The position numbers were made by a program, and so were the translations under genes. 12,248 nt of DNA. Origin: Xanthobacteraceae bacterium (GTDB taxonomy: Bacteria; Pseudomonadota; Alphaproteobacteria; Rhizobiales; Xanthobacteraceae). This document shows positions 6,613 to 12,248 of the stretch, one piece after another. The stretch covers positions 1 to 12,248 of the forward strand of contig JASHRR010001451.1 of assembly GCA_030037185.1 (NCBI GenBank), given 5' to 3'. A model generated the notes under the pieces. The model was given only the letters and a program-made list of their open reading frames with translations. It was not told the origin of the DNA and ran no database searches. Numbering within the stretch: the stretch's first letter is position 1; each line of letters begins with the position of its first letter.

Positions 6613-8026
6613 GATACTCTCCGCCTGCCTATAAAATCGATCACAAACATCATCGGGGTTGATAAAAAAATCATATTATTCTGGTCGGGTCTCGCTGCAA
6701 TTTGAAAGAAAAGGGTTGCTGAACACGGCCGATGTTCGCCATCGACCGCGCGGAGTAATAAATGTTCACCATCTCGTGGCGGCGCGCAATTCACGGGGCG
6801 GACTGACGTTTTTTGGTTGTGCCCAACGCTCGCTGGGCAACCCCCCTCTGCTCGGTCTTCCCGCTGATCCTTCCTCGCGCGGAAAGAGCTGCATATGCTC
6901 GACCATCCCAGTGTCCTTGCGCGGCCCGGCAATAACACTGAGGCTCTCAGCGTGAAATGACCTGGGTCAGGGAGCTCCATCAGGCCCGCAGACGGCAGCA
7001 CCCGACCGCGACGATAGCGTCGTGCGTTTTGCTGCACCGCGGCGCAGCTAGCCGCGCCGCAACAGTGCCAACGACCACCAAAGCGAGCCTTGTGATGCCC
7101 TCGATCGCTGTCCGAAGCGCTCGACTGCCGAGTTCACTCCACCTTGCGCCGCGAGACGGAACTACATGATCGGAATTTGCAAGCAAGCTGATGATGAAAC
7201 CTTGTATAGAGAACTCAGGCGCTCCCGGGCGTCCAGAGCTCCAGCAACAACGAGGCGGCAAGTGCGAATAATATAGGAGGGCAGCACGTCTCGGTTCATC
7301 CGGCTCGTGCCATCGCGGCCTCCTGGACACGCTCCGCCAGCGGGAGCTCGATCAGGCAGCAGGCACCCAAACACCGGCTGCAACGTGGAATACAACAAGG
7401 TGGCCAGCGGTGGATCCATCCACATGGATCTCAACGAAAATATTTTCCAAGTTACCCTCTGCAGAAGCGGCGACGTCAGATCAGATCAAGCAGCTGCACC
7501 AAGACAATGCCCGGGGTTCCGGCCGGTCCCAGCCGATCTACAACGGGCCGCCGCTGTGAGCCAGGAGCTTCGGGACCTCGTCGCGTTCATTGTCACGACG
7601 CGATAAGCCGGCAACGCCATCGCGGTGCCAGTTGTCTCCACCGCCTAATTCCTTCTGAAAGCGCACGGAACCACTCGAGAGCAATGGTGACGCGTCCGCG
7701 ATCCCCGCGCGAACGAGTGTAGCGGATCGGCGGATGTCACTCGTTGAGTGACCTCAGCTAGCTTCACGAGTCCCGGCGCGTTGAACAATCCGAATCTGCC
7801 CAACGCACGTTTCCGAAAGGCCAGTCAACGATCAGTCGAGCCCGTGGACGAGCCGCATCGAGGATGCTGGGATACGACGTCGGCTTCACCCTCCGGCCAA
7901 CGTTCTTCGTTGTACCGGATTTGCGCGGCCCCGCGAGCGCCGCCGGGAGGGAGCGATGGGGGCTGCCAAGAAGCAGCCGTGGATCGCTTGTTGAGTAGCG
8001 ACTAGCCGCGCGGGGGGATTATATCG
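6613..8026. other. Long stretch with no supportable gene
   Basis: I read all six frames and found no ORF with both a credible ribosome binding site and a recognisable or protein-like sequence. Open frames here are short, rich in Arg, Pro and Ser, and look like chance frames in GC-rich DNA. Two weak protein-like scraps are a plus-strand QELRDLVAFIVTTR ending at about 7606, reminiscent of cytochrome c C-termini, and a hydrophobic minus-strand LALVVVGTVAARLAA near 7050. Both are too short to name. The region is probably old gene debris. The first 70 bases (6613-6681) are AT-rich and probably hold the promoter of the minus-strand gene at 6602. A perfect hairpin lies at 7736-7752. Confidence 0.5.
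7736..7752. promoter_or_regulatory. Perfect short hairpin GTCACTC-GTT-GAGTGAC
   Basis: A 7-base perfect stem with a 3-base loop in otherwise unassigned DNA. There is no T run on either side, so it is not a classical terminator. It could be a protein binding site or part of a small RNA; nothing nearby decides this. Confidence 0.25.
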
Positions 8027-8335
8027 TCATGGGCTGCCCATTCGCCGGTGCGCCATACGATCGGCAGCCGTCTTCATGGCCTCCCGGAAACGGATTTCAT
8101 ATACGGTCATCGGCCGACCTGCGCTTTCAACGGTGGAGAGAACCGCTTTCTTGTTAGTGTCTTCGGCCTTCCATCGCTCCTCTCTTTCTCTTCGTCTACT
8201 TCCGCGCCCCCACTCGTTCAGCATTCCAATCGCGAAGACGAAGATCAAAACCACCACGCCGGGACCGCCGGTGCTTACCGTCAAGACACCGCCGAAGATG
8301 AGAGCAACAACCCACCACATTATACGGTTACCCAT
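8027..8335 (-). CDS. Small two-helix inner-membrane protein of unknown function
   Basis: The product has 102 residues from ATG 8335-8333. Two hydrophobic segments lie at about residues 6-22 (MWWVVALIFGGVLTVST) and 26-42 (GVVVLIFVFAIGMLNEW), separated by a GGPG turn. A strongly charged, probably cytoplasmic tail follows (RRREREERWKAEDTNKK) with a helical segment VYEIRFREAMKTAADRM. ATG 8335 is preceded by AAGGAG at 8 bases, so I prefer it to the GTG at 8344 that would add three residues. I do not recognise the family. The clean ribosome binding site, the membrane topology and the well-formed charged tail argue that it is a real gene. It lies 315 bases downstream of the PaiB-type gene on the same strand, too far for tight coupling. 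Confidence 0.65.
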   Translation of the reverse strand: MGNRIMWWVVALIFGGVLTVSTGGPGVVVLIFVFAIGMLNEWGRGSRRREREERWKAEDTNKKAVLSTVESAGRPMTVYEIRFREAMKTAADRMAHRRMGSP

Positions 8336-8512
8336 CGACCTCACTCCTTCGATTCATCCGACCCGGCGATGCCTGCGCTGCGGCCTTGACGGCGGCCATC
8401 CACAAGCATGCGGATCTTCGCCGACAGGTGACCCGAGCCACCGCCGTCGTCCGGGCCGCTGCCCGATCCGGCGTCCCTGCTCTGTCCGGCTGCATCCGAC
8501 TACAGCTCCGAG

Positions 8513-8538
8513 CCAGCGGGCCCAGAAAGCCCGCCTGG
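8513..8538 (-). terminator. GC-rich stem-loop downstream of the PaiB-type gene
   Basis: CCAGCGGGC (8513-8521) pairs with GCCCGCCTGG (8529-8538) with one bulged C and a 7-base loop. It lies about 115 bases after the minus-strand PaiB stop. There is no T run, so termination is only a possibility. Confidence 0.3.
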
Positions 8539-8580
8539 TCTGGGGCGCCTTTAGAGAGCAGACATCGATGACGTCCGCGA

Positions 8581-8599
8581 GGCCCTGTGTTACAGGGCC
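8581..8599 (-). terminator. Perfect stem-loop soon after the PaiB-type stop codon
   Basis: GGCCCTGT (8581-8588) and ACAGGGCC (8592-8599) form a perfect 8-base stem with a 3-base loop. It starts about 50 bases after the stop of the minus-strand gene at 8651. No T run follows on the minus strand, so it is a candidate transcript-end hairpin rather than a proven terminator. Confidence 0.4.
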
Positions 8600-8650
8600 G
8601 CAAGCGCACTCAAGCTCACAAACGGGGCGTTGTCGCCGCGGACCGCAATC

Positions 8651-9286
8651 TTATCGCATGATTTTACCTGCGACGAGATCGGCCATTTGAAGGTCGTCAC
8701 CTGCTCCCCGCGCCAGGAGGCCTCTTGCAACGCCTTCGCGGTCTTTTGCCTCCCGATTTTGGCTCATTTTCCACTTGCCTTCAATTCGTTCGATAACGAT
8801 CCGTACGCCGATGATCCCGCGCAACATGATCTCGATAAAGCCCTCGGGCGCGTCGGAGACAGCCCACGGTGCTGCTCTACCGTGTTCCTGCTGAGCCGTG
8901 AGCTCGGTCACATGACGGCGGAGCCAGCGTTTGTCCTCCATCACTTCGGGATGACCGTGGACGTGTACCACCGCGTAATTCCAAGTCGGCACCACCTTTC
9001 CATGTTCGGCTTTCGAGGGGTACCAAGTCGGCGTGATGTAACCCTCAATTCCCTGGAAAATCATGAGCGCCTCGATTCCAGCCGCAAGATCTTTCCAGTG
9101 CGGATTGGCACGCGCCAAATGACATTCGATGACACCATTTCGACCATCGTCTTTGAGAACTGTCGGCAAGTGCGTGGCATAGAGACCCTGCGACCCCGCG
9201 GAAATGAAAATGCCAAATGGGTGAGCGCGAATGAGTGTGTGCATCTGCTTCAAATCGCCCACGCGAAAATGTTCGGGTTGATACAT
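8651..9286 (-). CDS. PaiB-type FMN-binding protein (FMN_bind_2 family, putative transcriptional regulator)
   Basis: The 211-residue product matches the PaiB/FMN_bind_2 family across its whole usual length (about 205-215). Family blocks are all present: MYQPEHF at the N terminus, GLYATHLP (34-41), HLARANPHW (56-64), YITPTWYPSK (83-92), VPTWNYAVVHVHG (99-111) and, near the end, IIGVRIVIERIEGKWKMSQNR (158-178). The fold is the split-barrel FMN-binding fold. In Bacillus subtilis, PaiB is described with the acetyltransferase PaiA as a negative regulator of sporulation and protease genes. Most proteobacterial relatives are annotated as FMN-binding negative regulators without a proven role. No paiA-like gene is in the window, so it stands alone. 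Start ATG 9286 places the conserved MYxPxHF motif at the very N terminus, although no strong ribosome binding site precedes it. Confidence 0.93.
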   Translation of the reverse strand: MYQPEHFRVGDLKQMHTLIRAHPFGIFISAGSQGLYATHLPTVLKDDGRNGVIECHLARANPHWKDLAAGIEALMIFQGIEGYITPTWYPSKAEHGKVVPTWNYAVVHVHGHPEVMEDKRWLRRHVTELTAQQEHGRAAPWAVSDAPEGFIEIMLRGIIGVRIVIERIEGKWKMSQNREAKDREGVARGLLARGAGDDLQMADLVAGKIMR

Positions 9287-9339
9287 GTCGTTAGCCGTTA
9301 CGCTGGAGTTGAGCCGGATCAGCGGATACTGGTCTATGC

Positions 9340-9368
9340 TAAGCCCGTTTATTCAACAACCGGGCTTA
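9340..9368. promoter_or_regulatory. Inverted repeat upstream of the PaiB-type gene
   Basis: TAAGCCCG (9340-9347) and CGGGCTTA (9361-9368) are perfect inverted repeats with a 13-base loop, centred about 68 bases before the minus-strand PaiB start. It could be an operator, a leader structure or a terminator of a lost upstream gene. There is no adjacent T run. Confidence 0.3.
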
Positions 9369-9590
9369 CTTGCCACCAGCACCCGCAGCACCCCCAGGCC
9401 AAGCCGAAACGAAGATTTCCGATTCGCATCCATTTTGCCTTGACGAGCGGTCCCATATTCGCCTTGCCGTTGGAGACACCGAACCTTCGAGGCGGCAACT
9501 AAGCTACCACTCTGTACCGAGGATGCCTTATGGGTCGCCGTCGAAGGATACGTGCGCGTCTCGATCTGACGGCAAGCCGGCCCAGCGCTC

Positions 9591-9832
9591 CACATCGGGA
9601 TGCCGGCTGCTGATCTCCTCGAAGATCGCCGCCGCTCGCACGCCGGGCGCAGCCTCAAGCATCGGCACGGTCTCGCTCCCCCGCACGTTGGCAAGCGGGC
9701 CGGGCCGCGGCGTCGACAGGGGCATGGCCTTTGCGATCGCAACCGCGGATCAGTTTCGATCCGATAGGCAGTCGCGATGGAGATCCCCGCTTTCGGGCGG
9801 CGCCGGGTTTGACGGGACCTCATATACAACCT
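9591..9832 (-). mobile_element. istA: Remnant of an IS21-family transposase gene (istA, 5' part, frameshifted)
   Basis: Two consecutive minus-strand frames together read like the N-terminal region of IS21 IstA. The first, 9832 to about 9720, gives RLYMRSRQT, a gap, then AGISIATAYRIETDPRLRSQR, corresponding to the helix-turn-helix segment usually written 'RLYMxSRQTH...AAAKAGxSxxTGYRIExDPRLPSQ'. After a frameshift, about 9677-9591 gives SETVPMLEAAPGVRAAAIFE followed by EISSRHPDV, corresponding to 'SEIVPMLxAAPGxRxVAIFEExxRRHP'. The rest of istA, including its DDE catalytic domain, and all of istB are absent, and no terminal inverted repeats were found. The element is dead and marks past insertion-sequence activity in the region. 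Confidence 0.7.
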
Positions 9833-10342
9833 CGTCTCGCAGTGTCGGCCAGGCAAGCGCTGATCCTTCTTTTAGTGGGGAAGAAGATGCTGCGCCAGGC
9901 GAAGCCCTCCCTTACAACCTTGGGGATATCCCCACCTGCGGAAAACGCTGCGCCGGCCGCGGGAGGAATGGCCTGCCTATGGTTGGGCCGGCACCCCATT
10001 CCACCGCGATGTTCCACCCCGATGAGTTCTCATCTTGATTGTCGCTGCCTTCTCATCCTGTTGTCGCTGGATCCACGCAGGCGTGGGCAGCAATTTCGTG
10101 GGAATCTTTTGGTTGCCCGCTGTCTGTGGAACCGGTTCTGTCCATCCGAGTGCACGCTGTCGACCCGCAGCATGACCTCGCGAGCGATGGACTTTGCCCA
10201 GGGCGGACGAGTCTGCGGCCCGATGATGATCAGCACAGTACCGCGCACGACGATCGACAACGCGCTGATCAAAACCCGGCGCGCGGTATAAGGGGATGGG
10301 GAAAAGGGCCGGCGAGGACGAATACGAAAATCCTCAGTGAGA
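9833..10342. other. Decayed stretch without a recognisable gene
   Basis: About 500 bases with only chance-looking open frames. A hydrophobic minus-strand scrap, RRVLISALSIVVRGTVLIII (about 10285-10225), could come from a lost membrane protein, but no start or ribosome binding site accompanies it. Nothing can be named. Confidence 0.35.
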
Positions 10343-10438
10343 GGCCAGACGGTCCCGATCGATATCGACGGTTGTCGCTTGCTGACCGATCCCAATTTCG
10401 TTGCACGGGCCGCCACAGGCCAGGCGCGGTCCCGCCGG
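10343..10438 (+). pseudogene. Possible fragment of a metallo-beta-lactamase-fold hydrolase gene
   Basis: The plus frame reads GQTVPIDIDGCRLLTDPNFV followed by an Arg/Pro-rich stretch. This resembles the start of UlaG-like metallo-beta-lactamase-fold proteins, 'GHATVLIxIxGxRLLTDPxF...RxPP'. The HxHxDH metal-binding motif that should follow is not present in any frame downstream, and no start codon with a ribosome binding site precedes it. If real, it is a dead fragment. The match is short and could be coincidence. Confidence 0.3.
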
Positions 10439-10626
10439 CGAAGACCGCCGGCCCGGCCGTCTTGCACGTTTGACGCTCGCCTCCAGTCAATCTTAGGGCG
10501 CCCCCCTCACTTGTCGTGGCGAATGTCGGCCGGTCAGAGCCAAGCTGGCGTGCGGCTCGACCTGAGCGACCGGCGGCGTCTGACCCCGACGACATTCCGC
10601 ATAGGCTGATTATCTGAGCGGTGCCG

Positions 10627-11577
10627 TCAGAAATCAGGCTTGACGGCGGTCGGGACTGCAGCGTCTTTTTCAGTACCGTATCTATATGGGTTTTCGGCAC
10701 AGACACGTTCCGGCCATTCACGGAAGGCGCGCCGATAGGTTTTGGTCGCGGACCAAGCTGTTGTGAAGACGCCCTCATCTTCGACGGTGAATTGGAGTTG
10801 CAGTGCCTTGCCCTTATAGTTGGGGTCGGGAGCCCATCCTTCATTAACGGCGCCGCCACGGATATTCTCTCTGCCTCCACGCTCCCAAGCTTGCCTCGCG
10901 GCTTCGTAATCGATGAGCCGATAACGTTCCACCACGTGCAGGGCTTGAGTGTACGGCGTGCCGTACTGATCGATGGCGGAGAACGGCCCCATCTTAAATC
11001 CCACGGTGTCGATTACCAGGGTGTCGCCTTCGTAATGGCCAACAGAATTGCCATACCAGGATGGCGTCACCTGCGCCGGATGAGGCATATTCATGCGGAC
11101 ACGTCGGACTTCATGATCCTCCTCGTAAAGCATCGTGACCTTGTCGGACTGCTGCAACAATTGCAGTGCAGCGTTCGTGAAAATGAAGGGCACCCCTTGC
11201 GGCCAACACTGGTTGCGGGGGCTCGGATAGCCCAACCCCGCAAGTGACATCTCGGCGTGTTTCTTGACGACCTCCGCGGCCTCGGGCCGCAAGATCGGGT
11301 TTGTGTAGTCGCCCACCAATCTTGTGTTGTCGCTGACGAGTGGAGCATTCGCAGCCGTTAAGCGCCTGCCATCGGCGTCGAGAGTTTGCCTCCGCCGCGA
11401 CGTGTTCAGAACCGGACCAGGGCCCGACAGCGGCGGTTCGATCCCGTAGAGGTAAGGATTGCCCCAAAGGCCTGAGAAATCCGGGGGCGACGCGATGCTT
11501 TGATTCCGATCCTGCGTGAAGGCTGGAATAGAGAATAGGGCTGCAGCTACCGTCGCGGCAATGATGATTGTTCGCAT
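10627..11577 (-). CDS. Conserved-looking exported protein of unknown function, 316 residues
   Basis: The start ATG 11577-11575 is preceded by GGGAGAAAT at a good distance. Residues 1-21 are a signal peptide (MRTIIIAATVAAALFSIPAF), so the mature protein is probably periplasmic. Blocks I associate with a widespread but uncharacterised family are PPDFSGLWGNPYL (31-43), NQCWPQGVPFIF (122-133), SWYGNSVGHYEGDTLVIDT (173-191), QYGTPYTQALHVVERYRLID (204-223) and LQLQFTVEDEGVFTTAWSA (259-277). Such proteins are strongly beta-stranded and often occur in multiple copies in soil proteobacteria and acidobacteria. I know of no assigned reaction. Two cysteines (124 and 293) could form a disulfide in the periplasm. 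The C-terminal half carries the block CAENPYRYGTEKDAAVP. There is no neighbour that suggests a pathway, and the gene appears to be transcribed alone. Confidence 0.85.
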   Translation of the reverse strand: MRTIIIAATVAAALFSIPAFTQDRNQSIASPPDFSGLWGNPYLYGIEPPLSGPGPVLNTSRRRQTLDADGRRLTAANAPLVSDNTRLVGDYTNPILRPEAAEVVKKHAEMSLAGLGYPSPRNQCWPQGVPFIFTNAALQLLQQSDKVTMLYEEDHEVRRVRMNMPHPAQVTPSWYGNSVGHYEGDTLVIDTVGFKMGPFSAIDQYGTPYTQALHVVERYRLIDYEAARQAWERGGRENIRGGAVNEGWAPDPNYKGKALQLQFTVEDEGVFTTAWSATKTYRRAFREWPERVCAENPYRYGTEKDAAVPTAVKPDF

Positions 11578-11879
11578 ACTGGATTTCTCCCATCAGGCAC
11601 CTGGTCGCGCACCACAAGCGATGCGCCAACTTCACGGAGAGTTCGCGCCATCACGTTTATGGCCCCCTGCACCGATCGCAAGATGTTTAGCGGTGCCCGA
11701 GGTCGATGGGAACCGGGTGGCAAGGCGCAGGCTGAATGACTAAATGACGCGATTGCGACGGACATCCCGGGATCGTGCGGACCTTCGGCGCTTGCGGTCA
11801 TGGCTCGGTGCGACCGCGCCGCGAACAGGCGCCCCGGTTGCTGAACTTGAAGCAATCTTCGGCTGGCAGGGCGGCGGCC

Positions 11880-12093
11880 TCGCTCTACACCCGCGCGGCC
11901 GATCGAGCATGTCTGAGTAAAGGGCAGCCATGTCCAAGCTTGGCGGAACGACTGGCGAACAAACTATTCCCGCACCGAGCGGAAGGTCCGCTATCGGCTG
12001 GCCCAACCGTGGGCGCCGATTGCCTGAAGGCGGGCGTCGCGACCGATGCGGCAACTGTGAATACCAAAGGGAATCCCGCCACCGCAAATTCAT
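11880..12093 (-). pseudogene. Possible frameshifted start of an exported-protein gene
   Basis: On minus, AAAGGAGGAGAGC stands directly before ATG 12093-12091, one of the strongest ribosome binding sites in the window. The first codons give MNLRWRD, but the hydrophobic export-signal-like continuation FPLVFTVAASVATPAFRQSA lies in the neighbouring frame. Joined by a one-base shift they make a convincing signal peptide, with possible cleavage near ATPA. Beyond about 60 codons neither frame gives recognisable protein (DMAALYSDMLDRPRG is the last plausible piece). I infer a decayed gene for a secreted protein; its family is unknown. A sequencing or assembly indel is an alternative explanation for the frameshift. 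Confidence 0.4.
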
Positions 12094-12248
12094 GCTCTCC
12101 TCCTTTTTTTTGCTTGCGCTGGAAGCTCTCGCGTTGCATGTGCGTTTGGAAGGGACCGTGCTGTGCGTGCTCTTTGCTGCAAAGCATTCGAAATGAATTT
12201 CCTTCCGTCCACTCGCAGCTCCCGGGTCGGAGACACATGCGCCTGTCG

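Noticed and set aside
7307..7606. Plus-strand 99-codon ORF ending QELRDLVAFIVTTR, possible cytochrome c tail
   Set aside because: The resemblance covers about 15 residues, there is no CxxCH motif in any nearby frame and no start signal, so it is not listed as a gene.
7957..7995. ATG 7957 with GGGAGGGAGCG upstream, reading MGAAKKQPWIAC
   Set aside because: It stops after 12 codons; no evidence of coding or of leader-peptide function since no gene follows on plus.
8630..9502. Plus-strand open frame of 290 codons opposite the PaiB-type gene
   Set aside because: The minus frame matches the whole PaiB family; the plus frame is its shadow with low-complexity ends.
10621..11247. Plus-strand open frame of 208 codons opposite the exported-protein gene
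   Set aside because: It lies entirely opposite the minus-strand gene, which has a signal peptide, ribosome binding site and coherent sequence; the plus frame does not.
12237..12248. ATG at 12237 preceded by GGAG, possible start of a plus-strand gene running out of the window
   Set aside because: Only four codons (MRLS) are visible, too few to support a gene.
1..12248. CRISPR arrays, tRNA or rRNA genes
   Set aside because: No regularly spaced direct repeats, no tRNA-like cloverleaf with a T-loop motif, and no rRNA segments were seen on either strand.

Overview
The window looks like a chromosomal segment of an alphaproteobacterium of the Rhizobiales, most likely close to Bradyrhizobium. This rests on the GC-rich codon use, an Omp25/31-type barrel tail next to a BBP2-type porin of a kind I associate with Bradyrhizobium, and an IS21-type remnant of a kind common in that group. 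The assignment is an inference; no rRNA or other marker gene is present.

Layout. Positions 1-4597 are dense and on the plus strand: the tail of a small outer-membrane barrel protein, a complete 553-residue BBP2-type porin, then a two-component system made of a KdpD-like membrane histidine kinase (without the N-terminal KdpD/Usp domains) and an overlapping KdpE-like response regulator. No kdpFABC genes are in the window. A hairpin just before the kinase start would bury its ribosome binding site.

Positions about 3882-6612 hold an old tandem duplication of a two-gene module: response regulator on plus, and a converging gene for an unrecognised protein with one membrane segment on minus. The two copies have decayed in opposite ways. 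In copy 1 the regulator is intact and the convergent gene is broken. In copy 2 the regulator is broken by frameshifts and deletions, while the convergent gene is still open (169 codons). Together they leave one working version of each gene. The roughly 420-base spacer between the copies carries an 18-base perfect palindrome, two copies of the palindrome TGACGTCA and nested inverted repeats.

Positions 6613-8026 hold no gene I can support. Positions 8027-9286 carry two minus-strand genes: a small two-helix membrane protein and a PaiB-type FMN-binding protein. Positions 9287-10626 are again decayed: a frameshifted 5' fragment of an IS21-type istA on minus and a possible scrap of a metallo-beta-lactamase-fold gene on plus. 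Positions 10627-11577 encode a complete exported protein of unknown function on minus. Upstream of it lies what looks like a frameshifted gene start with a strong ribosome binding site.

Overall, an intact envelope and signalling block borders an eroding accessory region. The most notable feature is the duplicated regulator plus convergent-gene module with reciprocal loss.
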